Shown: positions 18,855 through 28,399 of the stretch, in pieces
Layout of the letters: every line of letters begins with the position of its first letter
Position numbering within the stretch: position 1 is the first letter of the stretch
NCBI RefSeq assembly: GCF_900078705.1
Contig: NZ_FKIF01000010.1
Span: forward strand, 620,001 to 684,000
DNA from: Bordetella ansorpii
Lineage (GTDB): Bacteria; Pseudomonadota; Gammaproteobacteria; Burkholderiales; Burkholderiaceae_B
Length of the DNA: 64,000 nucleotides
Reading direction: 5' to 3'
Position numbers and translations under genes: made by a program
Notes under the pieces: model-generated
Seen by the model: the letters and a program-made list of their open reading frames with translations, nothing else
Databases searched by the model: none
What the model was told of the DNA's origin: nothing

Positions 18855-20225
18855 TCATTGGCGTGCGTCGGTGTCCAGCATGCTCCAGCCGGCCGCCACG
18901 GCATCGCGCGGCACGGTGCACGACAGCATGTTCAGGCGCGGACGCAGCGAGGTGCGCACGCCGCCGCCGCCCGCCGGGCCGCAGCAGTACAGCGCCATCA
19001 CCTCGCGCAGCACGCGTTCGGCCACCGCGCGGTCGGCGTGTTCGGCCGCCACGCGCAGGCGCACGTCGCGGCCATGGCCGGGCGCGCGGGCGTCGCGCAT
19101 GGCGCCGCCGTCGTCGGCCAGGATGCTCAGCGCGCCGATCAGGTCGATGCGCAGTGCCAGGGCAGGGCCGATGCGGCGCGCCACGGTCTCGCCCGCCAGG
19201 CGCGCGCGGGCTTCCGCCTGCACGCCGGCGTACGAGATCTCGGCCTCGGCCAGCCAGCCGCCGCGATAGCAGACGTTGACCTTCAGCTCGTCCGGCCGCG
19301 CATGGCCTGTCACGCCGTGCACCGCCACGCGGTCGCCGCCCAACTCCCGCACCGTGGCGCCGCTCAGGTCGGCGATCACGTCGGGAGTCAGGTAGCGCGC
19401 GGGATCATGCACTTCGTACAGCAGTTGTTCCTTCACCGTGCGGGCATCGACCATGCCGCCGGTGCCATCCGCCTTGCCGACCACGAAGCCGCCATCGGCG
19501 TCGATCTCGGCGATCGGAAAGCCCGTGTCGGCCAGTCCGCCGGGCACGTCCTTCAGGCCGGGCACGCTGAAGTAGCCGCCGGTGACCTGCGTGCCGCATT
19601 CCAGCAGGTGGCCGGCGATGGTGGCGCGCCCGATGCGCGCCCAGTCGTTTTCGTCCCAGCCGTAGCGGGCCAGCGCGGGGCCGACGGTCAGCGAGGGGTC
19701 GGCCACGCGTCCGGCGACCACGATCTGCGCGCCGGCTCGCAGGGCGCTGGCGATCTCGGTGGCGCCCAGGTAGGCATTGGCGCTGACCACGTCCAGCGTG
19801 TCCAGCACGGGGCCGAGTTTCTCGCGCAGCAGCGCGCGCTGCTCGGGACGGTTCAGTTCGTCGCCATGCACGGTGGCGATGCGCGGCGCGGGCAGGCCCT
19901 GTTGTGCCGCCAGCGCCGCGATGCGTCGCGCGGCCGCCGGGGGATTGGCCGCGCCGAAGTTGCTGACGATGTCGATGCCGTGCCGCAGGCAGTCCTGCAG
20001 CACCGGGCCCACCAGGTCGTCCAGCAGCGGCTCGTAGCCCGCTTCCGGGTCCTGGTTGCGCGCCAACTGGGCCAGCGCCAGCGTGCGTTCGGCCAGGGTT
20101 TCGAAGATCAGGGTGCCGCCGCCCTGGCGCGCCAGCGTGCGCACCACGGGCAGCGCGCCATCGGTGCGGTCTCCGGAAAAGCCGGTCGCGCATCCGACCA
20201 GGCAGGGGGAGGGCTGGGCAGGCAT
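18855..20225 (-). CDS. AtuA-family acyclic terpene utilisation-type protein (DUF1446)
   Basis: A 456-residue protein of the AtuA (DUF1446) family. AtuA is needed for citronellol/geraniol catabolism in Pseudomonas, but homologues occur in many organic-acid clusters. Family stretches are CATGFSGDR near the N-terminus, IVSNFGAANPPAAARRI, ANAYLGATEIASALRAGAQIVVAGR.ADPSL, HLLECGTQVTGGYF and GTGGMVDARTVKEQLLYEVHDPARYLTPDV. It is the first gene of a minus-strand operon with its small partner and the Bug receptor, and is divergent from a LysR regulator. The substrate is not established. Confidence 0.87.
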   Translation of the reverse strand: MPAQPSPCLVGCATGFSGDRTDGALPVVRTLARQGGGTLIFETLAERTLALAQLARNQDPEAGYEPLLDDLVGPVLQDCLRHGIDIVSNFGAANPPAAARRIAALAAQQGLPAPRIATVHGDELNRPEQRALLREKLGPVLDTLDVVSANAYLGATEIASALRAGAQIVVAGRVADPSLTVGPALARYGWDENDWARIGRATIAGHLLECGTQVTGGYFSVPGLKDVPGGLADTGFPIAEIDADGGFVVGKADGTGGMVDARTVKEQLLYEVHDPARYLTPDVIADLSGATVRELGGDRVAVHGVTGHARPDELKVNVCYRGGWLAEAEISYAGVQAEARARLAGETVARRIGPALALRIDLIGALSILADDGGAMRDARAPGHGRDVRLRVAAEHADRAVAERVLREVMALYCCGPAGGGGVRTSLRPRLNMLSCTVPRDAVAAGWSMLDTDARQ

Positions 20226-20340
20226 TGCGTTGTCTCCAGGGCGTGCGATGCGCCCGATGTAGCGATTGATGGCAGCCACTATAGGCACGCCGGCTTCATA
20301 CGTAAAATAGAAATATGAGATTGATTTATCCAGGCCTTGT

Positions 20341-21231
20341 ATGAATCTGTCCACCCGACAATTGCGCGCTTTCGTGGCCCTGGCCGAAGAGAAGCACTTC
20401 ACCCGCGCCGCCCAGCGCTGCCACCTGACGCAGCCCGCGTTCAGCGCCCTGATCCGTACGCTGGAAGAGGCCGCCGGCGTGCGCCTGTTCGACCGCAATA
20501 CGCGCCGGGTCGAACTCACCGTCGAGGGCCGCGTGCTGGAAAGCACCGCCCAGCGCCTGCTGGGTGAGCTCGAACTGGCCATGGAAGACCTGCGCGACCA
20601 CGCCGAACGGCGCCGCGGCCGGGTGTCGGTGGCGGCCTTGCCGTCGCTGGCCGCGGGCTGGCTGCCGGGCCTGCTGGCGCAGTTCCATGCCGACCACCCG
20701 GGCATCGTCCTGCAACTGCGCGATGCCCTGCTCGATCCCTGCCTGGACATGGTGCAGAGCGGCGAGGTCGACTTCGCGGTGGCCGCGCGCCGTGCCGACA
20801 TGAGCGGGCTGGACAGCGCCTTCCTGCATGCGGACCGCTATTTCCTGGTCTGCCGCGAAGACCATGCGCTGGCGTCGCAGCGCCAGGTGCGGCTGCGGGA
20901 CGTGGCGCAGTGGCCGGTCATCCAGCTGGCGCGCGGCAGTAGCGTGCGCCAGCGCCTGGACGAGGCCCTGGGCGCCGAGGCCTTCACGCCCCTGCTCGAA
21001 GTCGAGCACCTGGCCACCGTCACCGGCCTGGTGCTGGCGGGCATGGGCATCAGCGTGGTGCCCGCCATGACGCTGTTCCATTTCCAGCGGCCCGAGCTGG
21101 TCATCAAGCCCCTGCAGGGGCGCGCGTTGACCCGGCCGCTGTACTTGGTGAAACGCAAGGGGCGCGGCCTGTCGGTGGCCGCGCAGACCTTCTATGATCT
21201 GCTGATGGCGCATCGCGCCGGCCTGGCCTGA
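20341..21231 (+). CDS. LysR-family transcriptional regulator (divergent from atuA-like operon)
   Basis: A 296-residue LysR regulator. The HTH is MNLSTRQLRAFVALAEEKHFTRAAQRCHLTQPAFSALIRTLEEAAGVRLFDRNTR (1-55). The effector domain includes VAALPSLAAGWLPGLLAQFHADHPGI and VLAGMGISVVPAMT. The 115-bp divergent spacer has an AT-rich stretch (TAAAATAGAAATATGAGATTG) near the start that could carry promoter and operator. It probably controls the AtuA/Bug operon. Confidence 0.92.
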   Translation: MNLSTRQLRAFVALAEEKHFTRAAQRCHLTQPAFSALIRTLEEAAGVRLFDRNTRRVELTVEGRVLESTAQRLLGELELAMEDLRDHAERRRGRVSVAALPSLAAGWLPGLLAQFHADHPGIVLQLRDALLDPCLDMVQSGEVDFAVAARRADMSGLDSAFLHADRYFLVCREDHALASQRQVRLRDVAQWPVIQLARGSSVRQRLDEALGAEAFTPLLEVEHLATVTGLVLAGMGISVVPAMTLFHFQRPELVIKPLQGRALTRPLYLVKRKGRGLSVAAQTFYDLLMAHRAGLA

Positions 21232-21343
21232 TCCATGCCGCCCGGCCTCACCCGGCCGCGCGCCAAATATCCCTTTCACGAAGGACTATTGCTGGCTACA
21301 CTCCGATAGTCCTAGTCGCAGCAATTTTCCCAGGATTCCCGCC

Positions 21344-21727
21344 ATGAGCAAGCAGATCATCCATACCGACGACGCCCCCGCCGCGGTCGGCCCGTACTCG
21401 CAAGCAGTGGCCGCCACCGGCAAGACCGTGTTCCTGTCCGGCCAGATCGGCCTTGAACCCGGCACCGGCGAACTGGTGTCCGAGAACTTCGACGCCCAGG
21501 TGCGCCAGGCCTTCGCCAACATGCAGGCCGTCATCACGGCGGCTGGCGGCACGCTGGACAGCATCGTCAAGCTCACGCTGTTCCTGACCGATCTCAGCAA
21601 GTTCACCGCCGCCAACGCCATCATGGCCGAGATCATCCCGCAGCCGTTCCCGGCGCGTTCCACCGTCGGCGTGTCCAGCCTGCCCAAGGGCGCGCAGTTC
21701 GAAGTGGAAGCCATCCTGGTGCTGTAA
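21344..21727 (+). CDS. ridA: RidA-family imine/enamine deaminase
   Basis: A 127-residue RidA (YjgF/UK114) protein, which hydrolyses reactive enamine/imine intermediates from PLP enzymes such as threonine dehydratase. The family signature is complete: DDAPAAVGPYSQAV, FLSGQIGL.P.TGELV, NMQAVITAAGGTLDSIVKLTLFLTDL, and the catalytic-arginine segment FPARSTVGVSSLPKGAQFEVEAI. Length is standard for the homotrimer-forming family. It sits 42 bp before recG on the same strand. Confidence 0.95.
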   Translation: MSKQIIHTDDAPAAVGPYSQAVAATGKTVFLSGQIGLEPGTGELVSENFDAQVRQAFANMQAVITAAGGTLDSIVKLTLFLTDLSKFTAANAIMAEIIPQPFPARSTVGVSSLPKGAQFEVEAILVL

Positions 21728-21768
21728 GCCCTCGCGGCAGTAAGGTTCTGTCTACGTCAGACACGCCC

Positions 21769-23894
21769 ATGGCAACCCGCCAGGCCGCGGCCGCCAAACC
21801 CGCCGTGGCAACCCGGCCGCGCCGCAAGGCGCCGGCCGAGTCACGCCCCAAGGAAGGCCGAGGCGCGGCCAGCCTGGTCGAGCGCAAGCTCCAGTCGCTC
21901 GGGCTGCACGGCCCTGAAGACTTCCTGCTGCATCTGCCGCTGCGCTACGAGGACGAGACCCGCGTCGTGCCCATCGGCAGCCTGCGGCCCGGCTATCCCG
22001 CGCAGGTCGAAGGCGAGGTGCTGCGTTCCGAAGTCATGTACCGGCCGCGCCGCCAGTTGACGGCCGTGCTGGCCGACGACAGCGGCGAGCTGCAGTTGCG
22101 CTGGCTCAATTTCTATCCCAGCCAGCAGAAGCAGCTTGAGAAGGGCCGCCGCCTGCGCGCGCGCGCGGCGACGTGCGCGGCGGCCTGTTCGGCCGCGAGA
22201 TGGTGCATCCGCGCATGAGCAACGCCGATACCGCTTTGCCCGAAGCCCTGACACCCGTCTATCCCAGCACCGACGGCCTGCCGCAGCCCACATTGCGCCG
22301 CGCCGTCACGCAGGCGCTGGAAAGCGCCGACCTCAGCGACACGCTGCCCGACAGCGTGCGCGGCCGCTATGGCCTGATGGCGTTCGAGCCTGCGATCCGC
22401 CTGTTGCACGCGCCGCCGCCGGGCGTGTCCGGCCACGAACTGGCCGAGCGGGCCCATCCCGCCTGGCGCCGCATCAAGTTCGACGAACTGCTGGCCCAGC
22501 AACTGTCGCTGGCCGCGGCCCGCGCGGGGCGGCGCAGCAAGCGCGCCGACCGGTTGCCCATGCCGCGCCAGCCGGGCAACCTGGTCGAGCGCCTGTACGC
22601 CGCGCTGCCGTTCGCACTGACGCGCGCGCAGCAGCGCGTGGTCGACGAGATCGCCGTCGATCTCGACCAGCCGTATCCCATGCACCGCCTGTTGCAGGGC
22701 GACGTGGGCAGCGGCAAGACCGTGGTGGCCGCGGTGGCGGCCGCCCAGGCCATTTCCTGCGGGGCGCAGGTCGCCATGATGGCGCCGACCGAACTGCTGG
22801 CCGAGCAGCATTTCCGCAAACTGGCGTCCTGGCTCGAACCGCTGGGCGTGGGCGTGGCCTGGCTCAGTGGCAGCCTGCCCGCGAAGACTCGCCGCGAGGC
22901 CGCCGCGGCGGCGGCCGACGGGTCCGTCGATCTGGTCGTGGGCACGCAGGCGCTGGTGCAGGACCATGTCTCCTTTCATCGCCTGGGCCTGTCCATCGTC
23001 GACGAGCAGCACCGCTTCGGCGTGGGCCAGCGCCTGGCCCTCAGCCGCAAGGGCGAGATCGATGACGCATTGGCGCCGCACCAGTTGCACATGAGCGCCA
23101 CGCCCATTCCGCGCACCCTGGCCATGACGTTCTTCGCCGACCTGGACGTGTCCGTCATCGACGAACTGCCGCCCGGCCGTACTCCGGTGGTCACCAAGCT
23201 GGTGTCCGATGCGCGCCGCGAGGAAGTCATCGGCCACATCGCGCAGGCCGCGCGCCAGGGGCAGCAGGCCTATTGGGTCTGTCCGCTGGTGGAAGAGAGC
23301 GAGGCGCTCGAACTGCAGACCGCCGTGGACACCTACGAAGGCATGCGGGCCGACCTGCCGGACCTGCGCATCGGCCTGGTCCACGGCCGGCTGCCGCAGG
23401 CCGAGAAGGCCGCGGTGATGCAGGCCTTCCGCGACGGCGACGTCGATCTGCTGGTGGCCACCACCGTCATCGAAGTCGGCGTGGACGTGCCCAATGCCTC
23501 GTTGATGGTGATCGAGCACGCCGAGCGCTTCGGCCTGGCCCAGCTGCACCAGCTGCGCGGCCGGGTGGGGCGGGGCAGCGCCGAGTCCGTCTGCGTGCTG
23601 CTCTACCAGACGCCGCTGTCCCAGGTGGCGCGCGAGCGCCTGCGCGCCATGTTCGAGACCAACGACGGCTTCGAGATCGCGCGCCGCGACCTGGAGCAGC
23701 GCGGGCCGGGCGAGTTCCTGGGCAAACGCCAGTCGGGCATGGCGCTGCTGCGCTTCGCCGACCTGGATGCCGACGCCGAGCTGGCCGAGCAGGCGCGCGA
23801 CGCCGCAGCGGCGCTGCGGCGCGACCACCCCGACGTGGTCGAGGCCCACCTGGCGCGCTGGATGCGTGGCCGCGAGGACTTCCTGCGGACCTGA
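21769..23894 (+). pseudogene. recG: ATP-dependent DNA helicase RecG, frameshifted
   Basis: RecG remodels stalled replication forks and Holliday junctions. The reading frame is broken near 22156-22167. The first frame (21769-22218) encodes the wedge domain start (ESLGLHGPEDFLLHLPLRYEDET) and ends in missense after KGRRLRAR. The second continues at GDVRGGLFGREMVHPRM and then the helicase: GDVGSGKT Walker A, APTELLAEQHF, VDEQHRFGVGQR, MSATPIPRTLA, LRGRVGRG. Removing one CG from the (CG)6 run restores a 707-residue protein, normal for RecG. Either the locus is truly mutated, or slip-variable, or the run is miscalled. It follows ridA and precedes oxyR. Confidence 0.88.
22156..22167 (+). repeat. 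(CG)6 dinucleotide tract at recG frameshift
   Basis: Six CG units occupy the point where recG changes frame. Five units would keep the frame and read L-R-A-R-G-D-V, as expected from the family alignment. Confidence 0.85.
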
Positions 23895-23943
23895 CCATGC
23901 CGACGCCACCTCATCCGCGCAGTCCGAAAGGCATTCCCCTTGC

Positions 23944-23964
23944 CGTCCGCCGCATCGGCGGACG
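23944..23964 (+). terminator. Hairpin between recG and oxyR
   Basis: A perfect 9-bp stem (CGTCCGCCG / CGGCGGACG) with loop CAT, followed by TTGTCGTT. It lies 50 bp after recG and 36 bp before oxyR. Probably a recG terminator, though it would lie within an oxyR leader if the promoter is upstream. Confidence 0.5.
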
Positions 23965-24000
23965 TTGTCGTTCCACTCTCTTTTCCTGGCGGACCCAGCC

Positions 24001-24948
24001 ATGACCCTCACCGAACTCAAGTACATCGTCGCCGTGGCCCGCGAGCGCCATTTCGGCCGTGCGGCCGAGGCCTGTTTCGTCAGCCAGCCGACGCTGTCGG
24101 TGGCCATCCGCAAGCTGGAGGACGAACTGGGCGTGACGCTGTTCGAACGCGGCGGCAACGAGGTGGGCGTGACGCCCATCGGCCAGCGCATCGTCGCGCA
24201 GGCGCAGAAGGTGCTGGAGGAAAGCGCCAGCATCAAGGAGATCGCGCGCCAGGGCCATGATCCGCTGGCCGGGCCGCTGCGCGTGGGCATCATCCACACC
24301 ATCGGCCCCTACCTGCTGCCGCGCCTGGTGCCCACGCAGATCGAGCGCACGCCCCAGATGCCGCTGCTGCTGCAGGAGAATTTCACGGTGCGCCTGGTCG
24401 AGCTGCTGCGCCAGGGCGAGATCGACTGCGCCATCATGGCCTTGCCCCTGCCCGAGGCCGGCCTGGTCACGCAGCCGCTGTACGACGAGCCCTTCCTGGT
24501 CGCCGTGCCGCAGGATCACGAATGGGCGAACGCCAAGTCCGTCGACGCCCAGGACCTGAAGCAGCAGACCATGCTGCTGCTGGGCAGCGGCCATTGCTTC
24601 CGGGATCAGGTGCTGGAGGTCTGTCCCGAGCTGTCGCGTTTCTCGGCGGCCAGCGACGGCATCCAGCGCACGTTCGAAGGCTCTTCGCTGGAAACCATCC
24701 GGCACATGGTGGCGGCCGGCATCGGGGTGACGGTGTTGCCCGTCACGGCCGTCCCCGAGCATCCGCCGGCCCGCAGCCTGCTGAGCTACGTGCCGTTCAC
24801 CGGCAAGCCGCCCGAGCGCCGCGTGGTGCTCGCCTGGCGCCGCAGCTTCCCGCGCCTGGCCGCCATCGAGGCGCTGGCCGATGCGGTGTACGCCTGCGGC
24901 CTGCCAGGTGTGCAGATGCTGGCGGACGAGGCGCGCAGCGACGCATAG
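24001..24948 (+). CDS. oxyR: Hydrogen-peroxide-sensing LysR regulator OxyR
   Basis: This 315-residue LysR protein activates antioxidant genes on peroxide oxidation. The HTH is MTLTELKYIVAVARERHFGRAAEACFVSQPTLSVAIRKLEDELGVTLFER. The redox cysteines fall at Cys199 (LLGSGHCFRDQ) and Cys208 (VLEVCPE), the same numbers as in E. coli OxyR, so the sensor is intact. Near-identical spacing and TFEGSSLETIRHMVAAGIGVTVLP support orthology. recG-oxyR adjacency is, as I recall, usual in Bordetella relatives. dps, about 2.8 kb away, is a plausible target. Confidence 0.95.
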   Translation: MTLTELKYIVAVARERHFGRAAEACFVSQPTLSVAIRKLEDELGVTLFERGGNEVGVTPIGQRIVAQAQKVLEESASIKEIARQGHDPLAGPLRVGIIHTIGPYLLPRLVPTQIERTPQMPLLLQENFTVRLVELLRQGEIDCAIMALPLPEAGLVTQPLYDEPFLVAVPQDHEWANAKSVDAQDLKQQTMLLLGSGHCFRDQVLEVCPELSRFSAASDGIQRTFEGSSLETIRHMVAAGIGVTVLPVTAVPEHPPARSLLSYVPFTGKPPERRVVLAWRRSFPRLAAIEALADAVYACGLPGVQMLADEARSDA

Positions 24949-25091
24949 AGGAAAGGATGGGCCCCGGGGGGCAGCCCGAAAAGGGCATTCCCTGGGCATG
25001 GTGACTCTTGCGTCCGTTCGTATTTCCCGATCTGGCGGACGGTGCTCGCCTGCGCCACAGTGCGATTTCCCGCTGTTTCGGAAGTCGCCTC

Positions 25092-26113
25092 ATGCCGCAT
25101 CGCCCATCTGGAAAGCCGTCCCGCGAGGACTTCGACTCTCCCTGGAAAGAGGCGCTCGGACGGTTCCTGCCGCAGGCCTTGGCGATATTCGCGCCCGCGC
25201 TGCACGGCCGGGTCGACTGGACTCATCCGCCGGCTTTTCTCGACAAGGAATTTCAGGGTATCGCGCCGGGCTCGCGGCATCGGCGCCACGTAGACAAGCT
25301 GGCGCGCCTGAAACTGGCATCCGGCCGCCATGTCGCGCTGCTGTTGCATGTCGAAGTGGAAAGCCGGCCTCCGTCCGCGGCCATGCGGCGTCTTGCCGCC
25401 TTGCGCGTGCAGCAATACGACTACCGGATCCATGACCGCTACGTGCTGCAGCCGAGCCTGCAGCGTATCGAGCCGCCGTCGGCAACGGTCTATACCCTGG
25501 TCATCTTCACGCGTGGCGCAAGCGGTCCGGATTGGCTGACAGCCGAGCACCAGGCGTTGCAGAACGAGCAGCCATTGCGCTATCAGGCGGTGTACCTGGG
25601 ACGCTGGCTCGCGCGTTGGCCGGACCTGGAAACGCTCGCGCATGCCAACCCGTTCGCCATGATTATCATGGCCCAACTGCTGGCGCATCGGCAACCTCTG
25701 GCCGAACGGCTGTCATGGAAAGTCGGACTGGTCCGAAAATTAGCCTCGGAAAGTTATGCGCCCGAGGAATCTATAAGCTTGCTGAGACTGATCGACTGGC
25801 TGCTTGCCTTGCCAGCCGACCAGCACGCATCCTACGCACGCATGCTCGTGCAAATCGAACAGGAGTCCCATATGGCCTTTGTCATGACCCATGAGCGTGT
25901 CTTTACCGATGAGGGCATTGCCATCGGCCTGCAGCGCGGCCAGGCGGCCAGGCGGCCATGCTGCAGGACCAGATCGAGCAGAAGTTCGGCCCCAGCCCGG
26001 ACTGGGTGGGTCACCGTCTGGTCCAAGCCGATACCGGGCAGCTACGCACCCTGAGCCGCCGCATCCTGACCGCCGATTCGCTGCAGAGCCTGTTCGGCGA
26101 CGCGGCTACCTAA
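25092..26113 (+). pseudogene. Rpn/YhgA-like nuclease with DUF4351 tail, frameshifted
   Basis: The N-terminal part (DSPWKEALGRFLPQALAIFAPALHGRVDWTHPPAFLDKEFQGI, then LHVEVES) resembles Rpn/YhgA-like proteins of the PD-(D/E)xK class linked to recombination. After IGLQRGQ the main frame turns to Arg-rich missense ending near 26054. The -1/+2 frame from 25958 reads MLQDQIEQKFGPSPDWVGHRL and LRTLSRRILTADSLQSLFGD, a DUF4351-type C-terminus ending at TAA 26113. The junction is a perfect 8-bp tandem duplication; removing one unit gives one 337-residue protein. It may be inactive, variable, or only miscalled. Confidence 0.75.
25938..25957 (+). repeat. 8-bp tandem duplication at frameshift
   Basis: GGCCAGGC occurs twice in tandem (25938-25945, 25946-25953) followed by a partial GGCC. 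One copy keeps the Rpn/DUF4351 gene in frame; two copies break it. Confidence 0.85.
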
Positions 26114-26384
26114 CCCGCGCGTTCACTCGAACTGCCGCCGCCATCAGGTCGTACGCCGGCAATCATCAGGTTGTCGGTCTCTCCGACGATCCATGCAGCC
26201 ACTGTGGGCGTCAGGCCCGCGACGATGATGGCCACGTGAACGACGCCGCCAGCGCGCTGTGGCGGACGCGGGTGCCCAGACGCAATTTGCCCGTCAAGGG
26301 GTGGCTTATACGTCCAAATCAGGGGTGGATGCGACAGGCATCCGGGCTGGCGCACAAGCCACCGGCCCGGATGCCGGGTCACGA
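26114..26384. other. 271-bp convergent gap without a convincing gene
   Basis: No gene is supported between the Rpn gene and the porin. On the minus strand near 26119-26250 a hydrophobic run (VVHVAIIVAGLTPTVAAWIVG) looks like a membrane-transporter tail and may be a decayed fragment, but it is too short to call. Confidence 0.4.
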
Positions 26385-27488
26385 TCAGAAGCGGTGCATG
26401 ATGCCCACGCCGCCGGCCGTGCTCTTCAGGCCGTCGACGAACGCGTAGTCCGTGGCATACGAACCGTAGGCGTACACGTTGGTGCGCTTGGACAGGTCGT
26501 AGGTGTAGCCCACGCTGTACGAGTTCATGGTCTCGTCGTCACCGGTCAACTGGTCGTTGTTCGGATTGACGTTCTGCCACGAGAAGAAGACGCTGGAGGC
26601 GGTGCTCACGGGGACGGTCGCGCCCACCATGTAGGCATTGGCCTTGAACCCGTCGACGTAACGGTTGATGCCCAGCCTGTCGCTGAACGGCGTGCCGGCG
26701 GGCAGATCCTGGCCGATGAACCAGCCGTCCGTCGTACGACCGTAGGCGGCCGCGAGCTTCAGCACTTCGAAGTCGTAGCTGGCGCCGATGGCGTACTGGC
26801 GCGGCTTGGCGCTGCCCGCATCCGAGGCGTTGCTGGGGTTCAGTTGGTCGAAGGTCAGGGTGACGTTCAGCGGGCCGTTCAGGTAGCGCACGCCCGCGGT
26901 GATGCCGCGCGCATTGTCCGCCGTGGCGAAGCCGCTTTGCGAGGCGTCGTTGGCGTCCACATTGAACGAATAACCCACGGCCGCCTGGAAGCCGGCGACA
27001 GTCGGGGTCTCGTACATCACCACGTTGTCCCAGCGGTTGGTGTTCGAGGCGCTGAAGCCCAGCCCCAGGTTGGACTGGGTGTAGCTGGTGTAGAACGGGT
27101 CGATGTCCGCGAGCCACTTCGACGAAACGCCCACCTGGCGCCCGAAGTTGACGCGGCCCCAGGCGTCGTTCGCCAGCCCGATCGTGGCCTGGCGGCCGAA
27201 CAGCCGTCCGCCTTGCGAGCGGTCGCCGGTGCTGGAATCGAAGCCGCTTTCCAGCACGAACTCGGCGCGCAGGCCGTCGCCCAGGTCTTCCGCGCCGCGC
27301 AGGCCCCAGCGCGAGCCGCCTTCGATGCCGTTGATCATTCCCAAGCGGCTGGCGTCGTAGCCCGCACCCTTGACCTTGTTGTAGCCGATACCGGTGTCGA
27401 TGAGTCCATAGAGCGTGACCGACGTATCTGCATGTGCCACGCCCGCGCAAATCATGGTCAGGGAGGCAGCGAGCAGCGTCTTCTTCAT
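26385..27488 (-). CDS. Gram-negative outer-membrane porin (Omp_4 type)
   Basis: A 367-residue beta-barrel porin. Residues 1-20 form a signal peptide (MKKTLLAASLTMICAGVAHA). The mature protein begins DTSVTLYGLIDTGIGYNKV, the standard opening of betaproteobacterial general porins. SRWGLRGAEDLGDGLRAEFVLESGF, FGRQATIGLANDAWGRVNFGRQ and the C-terminal phenylalanine (GGVGIMHRF), the BAM signal, are all present. It diffuses small solutes across the outer membrane; selectivity is not predictable. It is divergent from dps across 252 bp. Confidence 0.95.
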   Translation of the reverse strand: MKKTLLAASLTMICAGVAHADTSVTLYGLIDTGIGYNKVKGAGYDASRLGMINGIEGGSRWGLRGAEDLGDGLRAEFVLESGFDSSTGDRSQGGRLFGRQATIGLANDAWGRVNFGRQVGVSSKWLADIDPFYTSYTQSNLGLGFSASNTNRWDNVVMYETPTVAGFQAAVGYSFNVDANDASQSGFATADNARGITAGVRYLNGPLNVTLTFDQLNPSNASDAGSAKPRQYAIGASYDFEVLKLAAAYGRTTDGWFIGQDLPAGTPFSDRLGINRYVDGFKANAYMVGATVPVSTASSVFFSWQNVNPNNDQLTGDDETMNSYSVGYTYDLSKRTNVYAYGSYATDYAFVDGLKSTAGGVGIMHRF

Positions 27489-27740
27489 CTTGGGGGTTCT
27501 CCTGAAAGAGGAATTTTTGATGGGAAAATCCCGGGTCGTGCCCAGGATTGTTCCTGTCGGAACGGCCTATATTGCAACAGATTTGCGTAATCTTTGCCCG
27601 TGACGGGTCGATCTTTGCAAATCCGGGGCCGCCAGACGCGTGTTTTTGCCTATGGCGGCAATGCATTTATTTCGCCAAGTCTGTCCCCCAGCGGTGGTAT
27701 CCTTCCCCTGGTTTCCGTCCCGCTTAGAAGGAGCATTCAC

Positions 27741-28247
27741 ATGGCAAAGACTTCCAAGAGCACCGCCGCCACCACGGCGCCGCGCATCAACATCGGCATT
27801 TCCGACAAGGATCGCGCCGCGGTCGCGGGTGAACTCTCCAAGCTGCTGGCCGATTCGTACACGCTTTACCTGACGACCCACAACTTCCACTGGAACGTCA
27901 CCGGCCCGCTGTTCAACACGCTGCACACCATGTTCATGACGCAGTACACCGAAGAGTGGACCGCGCTGGACAGCATCGCCGAACGCATCCGCGCCCTGGG
28001 CCACTACGCGCCGGGCACGTACCGCGAGTACGGCAAGCTCACGTCCATCGAAGAGCCCAAGACCGTGCCCGAGGCCCTGGAAATGGTCCGCATCCTGGTC
28101 GAAGGCAATGAAGCCGTCGCCAAGACCGCGCGCGCCGCCTTCGACAAGGCCGATGCCGCCAACGACCAGCCCACCGCCGACCTGCTCACCCAGCGCCTGG
28201 ACGTGCACGAAAAGAATGCCTGGATGCTGCGCAGCCTGCTGCAGTAA
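27741..28247 (+). CDS. dps: Dps-family DNA-binding ferritin
   Basis: A 168-residue Dps miniferritin that oxidises and stores iron and protects DNA. Ferroxidase ligands align as His50 (HNFHWNV), His62, Asp77 and Glu81 (DSIAERIRALG). The Lys/Thr-rich N-terminus (MAKTSKSTAATTAPR) fits the DNA-binding tail. The ATG at 27741 has AAGGAG at proper distance; the frame upstream is not family-like. A textbook terminator follows. OxyR control is plausible given the gene nearby, but no clear OxyR box was identified. Confidence 0.95.
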   Translation: MAKTSKSTAATTAPRINIGISDKDRAAVAGELSKLLADSYTLYLTTHNFHWNVTGPLFNTLHTMFMTQYTEEWTALDSIAERIRALGHYAPGTYREYGKLTSIEEPKTVPEALEMVRILVEGNEAVAKTARAAFDKADAANDQPTADLLTQRLDVHEKNAWMLRSLLQ

Positions 28248-28275
28248 TCTTCTACCCTGCAACGGTGTAGAACTG

Positions 28276-28310
28276 CTGGCCTTCCCGGTCGACGGGAGGG
28301 CCAGTTTTTT
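28276..28310 (+). terminator. Rho-independent terminator of dps
   Basis: A 12-bp stem (CTGGCCTTCCCG / CGGGAGGGCCAG, one G-U pair) with loop GTCGA is followed by TTTTTT at 28305-28310, 29 bp after the dps stop. It separates dps from the capsule locus. Confidence 0.92.
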
Positions 28311-28399
28311 GTGGGCTGGCTGCAGTCATGATCGGTCAGTTTTTTGTCAGGCGGCCCTGCCGTGCGGCCGCAGACGGGTGCGTCATGAGAGTCAAGCAG

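Noticed and set aside
22113-24302. 729-codon minus-strand open frame opposite recG
   Set aside because: Arg/Gly/Gln-rich composition without motifs; the opposite strand encodes helicase motifs.
26110-26382. 90-codon minus-strand frame with a hydrophobic stretch, possible transporter tail
   Set aside because: Too short, no start context and only one membrane-like segment; noted in the intergenic entry instead of called.
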